Source of the DNA: Sphingopyxis fribergensis
GTDB lineage: Bacteria; Pseudomonadota; Alphaproteobacteria; Sphingomonadales; Sphingomonadaceae
NCBI RefSeq assembly: GCF_000803645.1
Contig: NZ_CP009122.1
Location: 3,200,501 to 3,264,500, forward strand
DNA length: 64,000 nt
Reading direction: 5' to 3'
The translations under genes and the position numbers were made by a program. Positions 34,568 to 43,685 of the stretch are shown piece after piece. Positions within the stretch are counted from its first letter, which is position 1, and each line of letters begins with the position of its first letter. The notes under the pieces are model-generated. The model made no database searches, had not been told where the DNA came from, and saw only the letters and a program-made list of their open reading frames with translations.

Positions 34568-35604
34568 CACGCGCCTCCTTGTCCGTAATAGGTGCCGAAG
34601 CGGCGCCCGCCCGGCGAGAATTTGACCCCGTTGAGGAGCAGCTGGATATGGGGGCACGCGCCCATCAGGCCGATCGCGTCGCGCAGCGCCGATTCGAGCG
34701 TTTCGTCGGCGCGCACAACCATGATCGTCTGCCCGACATGCCCCGCGAGCACCGCGGCGGGCGACGCCGCAAGCACTGGCGGCGAATCGATGATGAGGAT
34801 GCGGCCGGGCGCGCCCGCTTCGAGCTGCGCGAGCAACGCCTCGGTCCGCGCCGAGGCGAGCAGTTCGGTATCGTGCATATGGCCGGTGCCCGCGGGCATG
34901 ACCTTGAGACCCGGAATGTCGGTCTGGATCAGGCAGTCGCCGAGCGGCAAATGCGGATCGGCGAGCGCGTCCATCAGGCCGGGACCGTCATCGAGCCCGA
35001 GCGCTTCGAGCACGCTCGGCTTCGCGATGTCGGCATCGATCAGCAGCACGTCGTGATCGGCCTCGACCGCGAGGCTCAAAGCAAGGTTGACCGCCGAGAA
35101 AGTCTTGCCCTCGCCCGGGTTCGCCGAGGCGATCAGTACGCGGTGGCCGCGCGGCAGGATCGGGCGATTGCCGACGCCGCCGAAATTGCGGATCAGTTCG
35201 CGCTTCACGATGCGATATTCTTCGGAAATGCCGGTGACAGGGGTGCCGGGGACGATCATGCCGCGCGATGCGAGACGGTCGCGGTCGACCGTTCCCTGCC
35301 GCGTCGGCACGATCGCGGGCGCGGCCTTGGCGACGTCCTTGCGCGGCGACGGTTTCGGCGCGGCGGGCGCGGCCTCGACCGCGGGTGCCGCCTCGACGAC
35401 GGGCTCCAGGATTTCGGGCTGCGGCGTTTCCACGACGGGCTCGGCGGCCTCGGCCGGGTGCGCCTTCTTCGCCTTTTTGGGCGCTTCGGGCGGCAGTTTC
35501 GACACGTCGATCGTCGGCGCATTGGCGGCGGGATCGAGGCCGAACATGTCGGCGGCACGTTCGAGGAGCGAGGGCGGGCGCTTGACTTTGCGTTGGTCGT
35601 TCAT
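34567..35604 (-). CDS. XrtA-associated tyrosine autokinase (BY-kinase-like, Wzc/CpsD type)
   Basis: From the ATG at 35604 the protein has 345 aa. An acidic, proline-rich N-terminal tail of about 100 residues leads to the ParA-like kinase domain: Walker A in S-A-N-P-G-E-G-K-T (160-168), A' motif L-L-I-D-A-D, and Walker B I-L-I-I-D-S-P-P. The C-terminus has only two tyrosines (T-Y-Y) instead of a long cluster. It should phosphorylate itself and control polymer length together with the Wzz-like protein. This ATG has GGGGGA seven bases ahead, unlike the in-frame GTG at 35622 that overlaps the previous stop. Confidence 0.9.
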   Translation of the reverse strand: MNDQRKVKRPPSLLERAADMFGLDPAANAPTIDVSKLPPEAPKKAKKAHPAEAAEPVVETPQPEILEPVVEAAPAVEAAPAAPKPSPRKDVAKAAPAIVPTRQGTVDRDRLASRGMIVPGTPVTGISEEYRIVKRELIRNFGGVGNRPILPRGHRVLIASANPGEGKTFSAVNLALSLAVEADHDVLLIDADIAKPSVLEALGLDDGPGLMDALADPHLPLGDCLIQTDIPGLKVMPAGTGHMHDTELLASARTEALLAQLEAGAPGRILIIDSPPVLAASPAAVLAGHVGQTIMVVRADETLESALRDAIGLMGACPHIQLLLNGVKFSPGGRRFGTYYGQGGA

Positions 35605-35618
35605 GTCATCGTCCCCCG

Positions 35619-37160
35619 TCACGCAACCATGCCGCGCTGGATGAATTCGGCGACTAGCAGCAAGGCATAGAGGCCGACGAGCGCGCCCCCGCCGCTCGCC
35701 AGCCAGACGAGCTTCTTGCGCCGATCGAGATGGCGTTCGGGTGTCACGACTTCGGTAATCGATCCGATGACGGGCAGCCCGCTGGCGCGTTCGAGCTTAG
35801 CCGCGGTCGCATAGCTGGTGCGTATCTGGGCGAGCCCGAATGCGGCGCCGACGCCGCCGCCGATGCCGGCGAGCAGGACGAGCGTCAGGAACAGAGGCCG
35901 GTTGGGCGCCGCGGGGCTGGTCGGTTTCGATGGCGGGTCGAGCAGTTCGATCTTGATCGCGTCGGTCTCGGTCTGCACCTCGCCGCGCATGCGGACCTGT
36001 TCGCGCTGTGCGAGCAATTTGTCATATTGCGCCTTGAACGCGGTATATTCGCCGTTGATCCGGTCATATTCGGCGGCGATGCCGGGGTTCTGAATCTGCT
36101 GCGACGTGATGCGGGCGATGTCGCCGGTGAGCTGCGCCTTGCGCGCCGACAGCGCGCTGACCGTCGCTTGCCGTTCGGCGCGCATCGCCGACAGCGAGGC
36201 ATAGGCCGGGTTCTGCGAATTGCCGCCACCGCCCGCGCCTGCGCCTTCGCGGTCGGCCATCGCTTTCAGCGAGGCGATCTGGCTTTTCAATGCGATGACG
36301 TCGGGGTGCGCGTCGGTCAGCCCGCGCGCGCGCATCGATGAGAGTTCGTTCTGCGCACCGGCAAGCTGTTGCCGCGCGACGCCGCCGCCGACACTGCCCA
36401 TGCCGGGAATATTGATCGTCGCCGGGGTCGAGGAGAGCTGACCGTTCGCGGCGGCAAGCTGCGCCTGCGCCGACACGAGCTGCGAATCGATCTGGCCAAG
36501 TTCGGCGCGCGCGGCTTCGACGCGCTGCGCGGGCGACCCGCTGCCGCCCGGGATCAGGCCGATATTCTGCGCCTCGAACGCGCCGCGGCGCGCTTCGACT
36601 TCGCGCAGCGCCTTTTCGCGGTCGGCGATCTGGGCATCGAGGAATTTCAGCCCCTCGCGCGCGTTCATCCGGCCGCCGCGCAGCTGATCGTCGCGAAACA
36701 CGGTGATCAGGCTGTCGAGCACGCCCGATGCGAGCTTGGCATTGTCGGCGTCGGACAGGCTGCCGACCGCGACGCTCGAGGTGATTTCGAAGATATTGTC
36801 CTGCTGCGGAACGACCTTGATATTCTTTTGCAGCATCGCGACCGCGCCCGCCTTTTCGCGTTCGTTCGCGCCGGCGGGGAGCAGGCCGGTGGTCGCCGCG
36901 ACCTTTTCCATGTTGCGCGCGCTGGTCAGCGTTTCGCGAATCTGGTCGAGCTGCGGACGCCCGCCGCCGCCCTGCGCGTCGTCGGGCAGGATTTCGTTGA
37001 CGTCGACGAGCAGGCGCGCGCGGCTGTCATAACGATTCGGGATCGACGCGATCGCCAGCCAGCCGAGGATGCAGATGCCCCACGCCACCGCCAGCACGAG
37101 CCACCGGCGCGTCCAGACGCTGTGCAGCGCGACCCGGAATTCGTCGTAAAGGCTGGTCAT
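35619..37160 (-). CDS. XrtA-associated chain-length determinant (Wzz-like, GNVR)
   Basis: The 513-aa protein has the polysaccharide co-polymerase layout: a first membrane segment near residues 20-40, a long periplasmic coiled coil, a G-N-R/P-rich linker and a second membrane segment near 475-500, each flanked by basic residues. It belongs to the family that works with exosortase A clusters and should set polymer length with the autokinase. It runs directly into the autokinase gene and starts 46 bases after the end of the export gene. Confidence 0.92.
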   Translation of the reverse strand: MTSLYDEFRVALHSVWTRRWLVLAVAWGICILGWLAIASIPNRYDSRARLLVDVNEILPDDAQGGGGRPQLDQIRETLTSARNMEKVAATTGLLPAGANEREKAGAVAMLQKNIKVVPQQDNIFEITSSVAVGSLSDADNAKLASGVLDSLITVFRDDQLRGGRMNAREGLKFLDAQIADREKALREVEARRGAFEAQNIGLIPGGSGSPAQRVEAARAELGQIDSQLVSAQAQLAAANGQLSSTPATINIPGMGSVGGGVARQQLAGAQNELSSMRARGLTDAHPDVIALKSQIASLKAMADREGAGAGGGGNSQNPAYASLSAMRAERQATVSALSARKAQLTGDIARITSQQIQNPGIAAEYDRINGEYTAFKAQYDKLLAQREQVRMRGEVQTETDAIKIELLDPPSKPTSPAAPNRPLFLTLVLLAGIGGGVGAAFGLAQIRTSYATAAKLERASGLPVIGSITEVVTPERHLDRRKKLVWLASGGGALVGLYALLLVAEFIQRGMVA

Positions 37161-37206
37161 CGCGTGAAATCGATCCTTGGGAGATGGGTGGGTTGGCGGC
37201 CTGGGG

Positions 37207-37863
37207 TCAGAACATGCTTTCGGGGATGATGATCACATCGCCGGGCTGCAGCCGCACATTCGCCTTGATATCGCCGCGTTTGATCAGGTCGTTCAGCCGC
37301 AGGCCGAACTCCTGCTGCTTGCCGCTGCCCTTGTCGAAACGGACGAGTCGCGCTTTGTTTCCAGCGGCATATTCACCGAGGCCGCCGACTGCAATCATTG
37401 CGTCGAGCACGGTCATGTTGGCACGGAAAGGGATCGACGCGGGCTTTTCAGTCGCGCCAACGACCCGCACCTGTTGCGAGAAGGTGCTGTTGAAGGTCGT
37501 GACGATGACGCTGACGATCGGATCGGTGATATATTGGCTGAGCTGGAGCTTTAGGTCCTGCTGCAGCATCGTCGGCGTCTTGCCGACCGCGGGCATGTCG
37601 GTGATCAGCGGGGTGGTGATGCGGCCGTCGGGGCGCACCTGGACCTTGCCGCCGAGTTCGGGGTTGCGCCACACGAAGATCTGGAGCTCGTCGAGCGGGC
37701 CGATGATATATTCCTCACCCGGCCCTTCCTGGTTCTGGACGAAATTCGCGCTCGGCAGCTGCGGCGCCGTCCCTCCGGCGCCCATGCAGCCGGTCAGCGC
37801 GGTCGCGGCGATGCCCGACACGAGCGCGGCGCGCGCGATACGGAGCGAGGGGAACGAAGCCAT
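37207..37863 (-). CDS. Polysaccharide export outer-membrane lipoprotein (Wza-like)
   Basis: The 218-aa protein starts with a lipoprotein signal, L-T-G-C26, followed by the polysaccharide-export (PES) domain with Y-I-I-G-P-L-D-E-L-Q-I-F-V-W and two SLBB-like parts ending R-L-Q-P-G-D-V-I-I-I-P-E-S. It should form the outer-membrane channel with the barrel. It is the first gene of the long minus-strand export operon; the 174 bases upstream, AT-richer than the surroundings, should contain its promoter, but I cannot place one with confidence. Confidence 0.92.
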   Translation of the reverse strand: MASFPSLRIARAALVSGIAATALTGCMGAGGTAPQLPSANFVQNQEGPGEEYIIGPLDELQIFVWRNPELGGKVQVRPDGRITTPLITDMPAVGKTPTMLQQDLKLQLSQYITDPIVSVIVTTFNSTFSQQVRVVGATEKPASIPFRANMTVLDAMIAVGGLGEYAAGNKARLVRFDKGSGKQQEFGLRLNDLIKRGDIKANVRLQPGDVIIIPESMF

Positions 37864-38037
37864 AATCCATCAACCTTTCGGGGCCGCCGGGGGAGCCGCG
37901 GTCCGGAAACTCGGCGGCGACAGCCATTGTGTCAGCTTCCGCCATTGCTCGAAAAGGGTGAACATAATGTTAGTATTGACATAAGTTTGGACCGCGCTTG
38001 TCGCAAACTGTCCTGATAAGGAACAGATTCAGGCGTG

Positions 38038-39267
38038 TCAGACGAGCATTTCGCGCGCCGGTCCCTGCCCCAGGAAGGTCGCCGGGCTCGCGCTCGCGCC
38101 ATAGGCGCCCGCGAGGAAGATCGCGATCAGGTCGCCGACGTCGGCGCGCGGGAGCGCGACCTGGTCGCCGAGGCGATCGAGCGGGGTGCAGAGGCAGCCG
38201 ACGACCGAGACGGTCTCGTCGGGCTCGCGTCCGAAGGCGCCCGCGACCGCGATGGGATAATTGCGACGGATCACGGTGCCGAAATTGCCGCTCGCGGCGA
38301 GCTGGTGGTGGAGGCCGCCGTCGGTGACGAGGAAAGTTTCGCCGTGGCTGGTCTTCCGATCGACGATGCGGGTCAGATAGACACCGGCTTCGGCGACGAG
38401 CCAGCGGCCGAGTTCCATCGCGAAGTGGCTCTTTGCGAGAACGGGGTCGCGCGCAGCCAGCGTCTCGGCGAGCGCCGCGCCGACGGCGATGACATCAACC
38501 GGCTTGTCGCCGGGGAAATAGGGCACGCCCATGCCGCCGCCGAGATTGACGAGCGGCGGCATGGCGCCGATTTCGTTCGCGAGCCGCGCGGCGAGCGCGA
38601 CGGTCTGCGCCTGCGTGTCGGCGATGGCGGCGGCGTCAAGCGCCTGCGATCCCGCGAAAATATGGAAACCCTGCCAGTCGGCACCGGCATCGATCAGGCG
38701 CCGGACAAGCGCTGGAACCTCGGTCGCGTCGACACCGAATGGCTTGGCGCCGCCGCCCATCTTCATGCCCGATCCCTTGAGGTCGAAGTCGGGATTGACG
38801 CGCACCGCAAGGCTTGGCGTGAGGCCAAGATGCCCGGCGATCGACAGGGCCCGCTCGGCCTCGCCCACCGATTCGAGGTTGAGCGTCGCGCCGGCGGTGA
38901 TCGTCGCTTCGAGTTCGCGGTCGCGCTTGCCGGGGCCGGCGAAGCTGATGTCGCCCGCCGGCATCCCGCTGGCGAGCGCGGCCTTGAGCTCGCCGCCCGA
39001 TGCGACGTCGAACCCGTCGACCAGCCGCACCATGAAGGCGAGCAAAGGCGCATAGGGGTTCGCCTTCATCGCATAGTGCAACTGGACGTCGGCGGGCATC
39101 GCGGCGCGCCATTCGGCGACGCGCGCGGTGAGCATCGCGCTGTCGTAAACGAACAGCGGCGTATCGCCCGAAACATCGGCGAGCGCTTCGGCGCGGTCGC
39201 CGCCGATGAGCAGCATGTGGCTTGCATCAGCGCGGAAGCCGGGCGGGATCGGGCCGTGTGGTTTCAT
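38038..39267 (-). CDS. PLP-dependent decarboxylase, exosortase A system-associated
   Basis: The 409-aa protein is of the alanine-racemase-fold (LysA/ornithine) type: K68 in H-Y-A-M-K-A-N-P binds pyridoxal phosphate, and G-G-G-M-G-V-P-Y holds the phosphate. A cysteine in G-C-L-C-T-P-L-D lies at the partner-site position. It resembles diaminopimelate decarboxylase but belongs to the family found with XrtA and an acyl-CoA ligase, so an amino-acid-type substrate bound to a carrier is possible. The ATG overlaps the ligase stop (ATGA). Confidence 0.9.
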   Translation of the reverse strand: MKPHGPIPPGFRADASHMLLIGGDRAEALADVSGDTPLFVYDSAMLTARVAEWRAAMPADVQLHYAMKANPYAPLLAFMVRLVDGFDVASGGELKAALASGMPAGDISFAGPGKRDRELEATITAGATLNLESVGEAERALSIAGHLGLTPSLAVRVNPDFDLKGSGMKMGGGAKPFGVDATEVPALVRRLIDAGADWQGFHIFAGSQALDAAAIADTQAQTVALAARLANEIGAMPPLVNLGGGMGVPYFPGDKPVDVIAVGAALAETLAARDPVLAKSHFAMELGRWLVAEAGVYLTRIVDRKTSHGETFLVTDGGLHHQLAASGNFGTVIRRNYPIAVAGAFGREPDETVSVVGCLCTPLDRLGDQVALPRADVGDLIAIFLAGAYGASASPATFLGQGPAREMLV

Positions 39268-40796
39268 GCCATGGGCTCCTTCGTCCAATCGGCGGCGATC
39301 GCCACGCGGTCGAGCTTGCCATTGGGATTGCGCGGCAGGGCGCCCCGCCATTCGATCGCCTGCGGCTGCATGAAATTGGGGAGATTCTGGCGGAGATAGG
39401 CTGCAAGCCCTTCCTCGTCGGCGACGCCGTCCTTGCCGCGGACGATCAGGGTGATCGCAGCGCCGAGCCGCGCGTCGGGAACGCCGAACGCCACCGCTTC
39501 GTAAATCAGCCCCGATGCGACCGCGACATCCTCGATCTCGGTCGGGCTGACGCGATTGCCCGCGGTCTTGATCATCGCGTCGTCGCGCCCGACGAAATAG
39601 AGGAGATGGTTGGCGTCGCGGCGCACCGTGTCGCCCGACCACACCGCCATCCCGCCATATTCGGACGCGCGCGGGGCGGGCTTGAAGCGTTGCGCGGTGC
39701 GTTCCTCGTCACGCCAATAGCCCTTGGCGACGAGCGGGCCGCAATGGACGAGCTCGCCGGGTTCTTCGTCGGCGGTGATCGTGCCGTCGGGCCGACACAC
39801 GAGAATTTCCGCATGCGGGATCGCGCGACCCATCGATGTCGGATGATCGGCGACGAATTTCGGGTCGAGGTACGTTGAGCGGAACGCCTCGGTCAGCCCG
39901 TACATCGGATAGATGGCGGCCTTCGGGAAGGTGGCCCGCATCGCGTCGATCAGCGAGGGCGTGAGCGCCCCGCCGCTGTTGGTCAGGCGCGTCAGATGCG
40001 CCGCGGTCTCGGCAGGCCATTCGGCCTCGACGAGTTGCACCCAGAGCGGCGGCACGCCTGCGAGCGTCGTTGCCCGGTGCCGCGCGACCGCCTTCACGAC
40101 GTCGCGCGCGGTCAGATAATCGAGCGGCGCGACCGCGGCGCCCGCATACCAACTCGAAAGCAGCTGGTTCTGGCCATAATCGAAGCTGAGCGGCAGCACG
40201 GCGAGCACCCGGTCCTGGGGCGCGATCTTGAGATAGGAGGCGACGCTTTCGGCGCCGAGCCACAGGTTCGCGTGGCTGAGCATCACGCCCTTGGGCCGGC
40301 CGGTCGAACCGCTGGTGTAGAGGATCGCGGCGAGATCGTCGGGCTCGGCGATCGAGAGCGGCAACCCCCGTCCCCCCGAATCAATGACTTCCTCGCCGAT
40401 CTTGATATCCTGCACCACGCATTCGCCGGGGAGGCCATCGCCGAGCATCTCGGCGCGCGCGCCATTGGTGACGAGCAATTTCGCGCCGCTGTCGGACAGG
40501 ATGTGGGCGACCTGCGCGCCCTTGAGCAGCGGATTGACCGGCACATGGATCAGCCCGGCGCGCGCCGCGGCGAGCGGCATCAGGCAGGCAAGCCGCGTCT
40601 TCGCGCTCCAGCTTGCGACACGTTCTCCGGGGCCGCCAGCCTGATCGAGCAACCATGATGCCAGCCGTCCGACGCCGGCGTCGAGCTCAGCAAAGGTCGT
40701 GACCCGGTCGCCGATCAGCAGCGCAGCCGCGTCCGGCGCGCCGCAGCGGGTGAGATGGTCGATCGGCCTGGAAGATAGGTTTTCGGCTTTGGTCAT
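39264..40796 (-). CDS. AMP-forming acyl-CoA ligase, exosortase A system-associated
   Basis: The 510-aa protein has the ANL-superfamily motif I-L-Y-T-S-G-S-T-G-R-P-K-G-V near residues 158-171, the Y-G-L-T-E motif, and a late G-D-T-V-R region with K near the end (N-P-N-G-K-L-D) that is the adenylation lysine. It should adenylate a carboxylic acid and pass it to CoA or to the acyl carrier protein encoded nearby. It is divergent from the GNAT/ACP/hydrolase arm with only 35 bases between start codons, and coupled to the decarboxylase gene. Confidence 0.92.
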   Translation of the reverse strand: MTKAENLSSRPIDHLTRCGAPDAAALLIGDRVTTFAELDAGVGRLASWLLDQAGGPGERVASWSAKTRLACLMPLAAARAGLIHVPVNPLLKGAQVAHILSDSGAKLLVTNGARAEMLGDGLPGECVVQDIKIGEEVIDSGGRGLPLSIAEPDDLAAILYTSGSTGRPKGVMLSHANLWLGAESVASYLKIAPQDRVLAVLPLSFDYGQNQLLSSWYAGAAVAPLDYLTARDVVKAVARHRATTLAGVPPLWVQLVEAEWPAETAAHLTRLTNSGGALTPSLIDAMRATFPKAAIYPMYGLTEAFRSTYLDPKFVADHPTSMGRAIPHAEILVCRPDGTITADEEPGELVHCGPLVAKGYWRDEERTAQRFKPAPRASEYGGMAVWSGDTVRRDANHLLYFVGRDDAMIKTAGNRVSPTEIEDVAVASGLIYEAVAFGVPDARLGAAITLIVRGKDGVADEEGLAAYLRQNLPNFMQPQAIEWRGALPRNPNGKLDRVAIAADWTKEPMA

Positions 40797-40831
40797 CGGC
40801 TGTTAGGAGTGGAGTGATAGAGGGCGGCACC

Positions 40832-41833
40832 ATGCAAGGGAACGGTGAACATCACGCTAATGATATGCGGCTGCCCGCCACAGCGCGCGCGGCCGGCTTT
40901 GCGTCGCCTTTCGACCGGGCGGCCTGGTTCGACTTGCTCGAGGCGCATGGCTTTGCCGGCCGCGGCCGTTTCGATGCCCATGCCAGCGCCGGTTCGACGA
41001 CGGCGTGGCTGCCGCTGCGGATCGAGAAACCTGGCGAATTTGCCGGACTCACCAACTGGTACAGCTTTTCGATCCGCCCGCTCTTTACTGGCGACGAAGG
41101 ACGAAGCGACGCCTTGCAGGCGCTCTTTGCCGACCTTCGCCGAAACGCCGCACGCCTGACGCTCTATCCTGTTCCCGAGACTACGGAACTTACCGCCGCG
41201 CTCCGCGCCGCAGGCTGGTGGGTGAAAGTGGCCCCGGCGGGCGACCGCCACTGGCTCGACCTCGCCGACATGGACCATGACAGCTGGTGGGCCAGCCGGC
41301 CGGGCGCGCTGCGCAGCACCGTCCAGCGCAAAGCGAAGAAAGGCGTCGTCGATATCCAGTTGCTCACCGAGTTCGATCCGGGAAGCTGGGCGGCCTACGA
41401 ACAAATCTATGCCGCGAGCTGGAAGCCCGAAGAGGGTCATCCTGCCCTGCTCCGTGCCTTTGCCGAGGCCGAGGGTGCGGGCGGACGGCTGCGCATGGGG
41501 ATTGCGCGTATCGACGGCCTGCCCGTTGCAGCGCAGTTCTGGACCGTCGAGGACGGCACCGCCTTCATCCACAAACTCGCGCATGTCGAGGACAGTCTGA
41601 AAGCCTCGCCCGGCACGTTGCTATCGGCGGCATTGTTCCGTCATGTGATCGCGGTCGATGGCGTGAAGCGTATCGATTTCGGTACCGGCAACGATGGCTA
41701 CAAGCGCGACTGGATGAACCGGCACGACCCGCTGTGGCGTATCGAGGCTTTCAATCCGTCGCGCATCGCGGCATGGGGACCGGCACTGACGGCATATGCC
41801 CGTTCCGTGTTGGGGAAGAAAAGTGACCGATAA
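40832..41833 (+). CDS. GNAT-fold (FemAB-like) acyltransferase, XrtA plus-strand arm
   Basis: The 333-aa protein has a GNAT core with R-I-D-G-L-P-V-A-A-Q-F-W, W-T-V-E-D-G and the late F-G-T-G-N-D-G-Y-K, patterns of the acyltransferase family beside exosortase A genes. It may use the acyl carrier protein encoded downstream as donor. The ATG at 40832 has GAGGG ahead; an earlier GTG at 40814 is less likely. It overlaps the ACP gene by 11 bases. Confidence 0.82.
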   Translation: MQGNGEHHANDMRLPATARAAGFASPFDRAAWFDLLEAHGFAGRGRFDAHASAGSTTAWLPLRIEKPGEFAGLTNWYSFSIRPLFTGDEGRSDALQALFADLRRNAARLTLYPVPETTELTAALRAAGWWVKVAPAGDRHWLDLADMDHDSWWASRPGALRSTVQRKAKKGVVDIQLLTEFDPGSWAAYEQIYAASWKPEEGHPALLRAFAEAEGAGGRLRMGIARIDGLPVAAQFWTVEDGTAFIHKLAHVEDSLKASPGTLLSAALFRHVIAVDGVKRIDFGTGNDGYKRDWMNRHDPLWRIEAFNPSRIAAWGPALTAYARSVLGKKSDR

Positions 41834-42089
41834 CAGCTCCGTCGACGCCACCCTTCGCGCCCTGCTCGCCGATGTGCTGGGCCTCGGCGAAGCGCGCGCC
41901 GCCGCGCTGACCGACGACAGCGGCTTGTTCGGCGAACTGCCCGAATTCGATTCGATGGCGGTCGCCACCGTCTTGACCGAGATGGAAGACCGGCTGGGCG
42001 TCATCATCGACGATGATGAAGTCGACGGCGAAATCTTTGAAACCTACGGCAATTTGCTCGCCTTTTCGCTGCGCAAAGTGACCGACTGA
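41823..42089 (+). CDS. Acyl carrier protein
   Basis: The 88-aa acidic protein has the phosphopantetheine site F-D-S-M-A-V-A-T-V-L (serine near residue 41), helices and length of an ACP. It starts at GTG 41823, inside the end of the GNAT gene. It is not next to fatty-acid synthase genes, so it should serve the ligase, GNAT and hydrolases of the XrtA cluster. Confidence 0.92.
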   Translation: MTDNSSVDATLRALLADVLGLGEARAAALTDDSGLFGELPEFDSMAVATVLTEMEDRLGVIIDDDEVDGEIFETYGNLLAFSLRKVTD

Positions 42090-42102
42090 TCCCGGTGCGG
42101 GC

Positions 42103-42771
42103 ATGAGCGAACATATGCTGCGCATCGACCCCGCGGGCACACCCCGCGCCACCATCCTGATCGTCCCGCCGCTGTTCGAGGAAGCGAACCGCACGCGCCG
42201 AACCCTGGCGCTCGCGATGCGCGCGCTGGCGGCCGAGGGGTTTGTGGCGGTGCTGCCCGACCTGCCGGGGCAGAATGAGAGTCTTGTTCCGCTCGTCGAG
42301 GTCGATCTGGTGCGCTGGCAGAATGCGCTTGCCGAGTTGGTATCGGGAATCGATGGCCCGACGATCATCGCCTCGTTTCGCGGCGGCGCGCTGATCGACC
42401 ACAAGGCGAAAGCCAAAGCATGGTGGCGCCTTGCGCCCGTCGGCGGGGCGTCGCAGCTCCGCACCTTGATGCGCGCGCGGGTAAGCGCCGACCGCGAGGC
42501 GGGCGTGACCTCTTCGCTCGAGGCACTGCACGAACAGGCGAAGGCCGCGCCGCTGCTGCTCGCCGGCAATCTGCTGTCGCCCGCCATGATCGCCCAGCTC
42601 GGCACGAGCGAGGCGCAGGCCGTCGAACCATTGCGCAGCATCGGCTTGGGCATCGATGGCATCGCGGGCACGCCGCTCTGGCTCCGCGCCGAGCCGGGTG
42701 AGGATGCGCCGATGGCACACGCGATCGCCGCCGATATTTCCGCGTGGAGCAAGACATGCGGCATCAGCTGA
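42103..42771 (+). CDS. Hydrolase 2, exosortase A system-associated
   Basis: The 222-aa alpha/beta-type protein has P-P-L-F-E-E-A-N near residues 21-28 and the short core of this XrtA-linked family. The usual serine elbow G-x-S-x-G is replaced by A-S-F-R-G-G, so its activity is uncertain. It may act with hydrolase 1 on a thioester or ester made by the cluster. It overlaps hydrolase 1 by 16 bases. Confidence 0.85.
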   Translation: MSEHMLRIDPAGTPRATILIVPPLFEEANRTRRTLALAMRALAAEGFVAVLPDLPGQNESLVPLVEVDLVRWQNALAELVSGIDGPTIIASFRGGALIDHKAKAKAWWRLAPVGGASQLRTLMRARVSADREAGVTSSLEALHEQAKAAPLLLAGNLLSPAMIAQLGTSEAQAVEPLRSIGLGIDGIAGTPLWLRAEPGEDAPMAHAIAADISAWSKTCGIS

Positions 42772-43550
42772 GCTTCGCCTGCGAAGGCGCGGCGCTCGCT
42801 GCGAGCCTCGACAATGCGCCGGGCACGACGGGCCTGCTGATCGTGTCGGGAGGCAACGAGATCCGCAGCGGCGCGCATCGCGGGATGGCGATGCTGGCGG
42901 CGCGGATCGCCGACGCGGGGTATCCGGTGTTCCGTTTCGACCGGCGCGGGATCGGCGACAGCGAGGGCGCGAATGGCGGCTTTGAAAGCAGCGGGCCCGA
43001 TATCGCCGCATCGATTGCGGCGTTTCGCGCGGCGGCGCCGCAGGTCACGCGCATTATCGCCTTCGGCAATTGCGATGCGGCGAGCGCGTTGTTGCTTCAC
43101 CAGCCGCTGGAGCTCGACGGGCTGATCGTCGCCAATCCGTGGACTTACGACAGCGACACGGAAGAAACGGAGGAGCCGGCGCTGCCGCCGGCGACGGCGA
43201 TCCGCGCGCGCTACCTGTCGCGGCTGAAGGATCCGAAGAGCCTGCTCCGGCTGATCAAGGGCGAGGTCGATTTCCGGAAGCTGTTTCGCGGGCTGTCGGC
43301 ACTGAAGCCGACCGCGCCCGCTGCGCCCGATAGTCTTGCCGGCCGGATCGATTGTGCTGTGTCCGCACTCGGCGCGCCCGCGACGATCCTGCTCGCGACG
43401 GGCGACCGGACCGCGCAGGCCTTTATGGAAAACTGCCCGGCGGCGCTGGACCGCGTATCGGTCGAGCGCCTCGCCAGCCCGTCGCACAGCTTCGCGGGCG
43501 ATGATGCCGCGTGGCTGGCGGAGCGTATCCTGGACATATTGCGACGATAA
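42756..43550 (+). CDS. Hydrolase 1, exosortase A system-associated
   Basis: The 264-aa alpha/beta hydrolase has the family start F-A-C-E-G-A-A-L, then F-R-F-D-R-R-G-I-G-D-S-E-G, and G-N-C-D-A-A-S-A at the nucleophile elbow, where a cysteine takes the place of serine. A late S-H-S-F supplies the histidine. It ends the plus-strand arm of the XrtA cluster. ATG at 42756 is preferred to GTG at 42744. A thioesterase-like role is plausible. Confidence 0.87.
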   Translation: MRHQLSFACEGAALAASLDNAPGTTGLLIVSGGNEIRSGAHRGMAMLAARIADAGYPVFRFDRRGIGDSEGANGGFESSGPDIAASIAAFRAAAPQVTRIIAFGNCDAASALLLHQPLELDGLIVANPWTYDSDTEETEEPALPPATAIRARYLSRLKDPKSLLRLIKGEVDFRKLFRGLSALKPTAPAAPDSLAGRIDCAVSALGAPATILLATGDRTAQAFMENCPAALDRVSVERLASPSHSFAGDDAAWLAERILDILRR

Positions 43551-43604
43551 CGGCGGCCCGAGGCCCGTGTAGGCTATGGGGTGGAAAGCGGACGTTGCCC
43601 GCTT

Positions 43605-43677
43605 CGTCATCCCGGACTTGATCCGGGATCCAAGACAACGGCGCGGCGATGGATCCCGGATCAAGTCCGGGATGACG
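43605..43677. repeat. Palindromic REP-like repeat with perfect 28-base arms
   Basis: The arms at 43605-43632 and 43650-43677 are exact inverted copies; the core reads CCCGGACTTGATCCGGGA. The RNA could fold into a long hairpin and act as a two-way terminator for the converging genes. Such cores are frequent in alphaproteobacterial intergenic DNA. Mobility and function are not known. Confidence 0.85.
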
Positions 43678-43685
43678 ATGGGGGA

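Noticed and set aside
32915..34588. Long plus-strand frame of 557 codons opposite the barrel gene
   Set aside because: It is a high-GC shadow, rich in arginine and alanine with no recognised domain; the minus-strand gene has a signal peptide and strand pattern.
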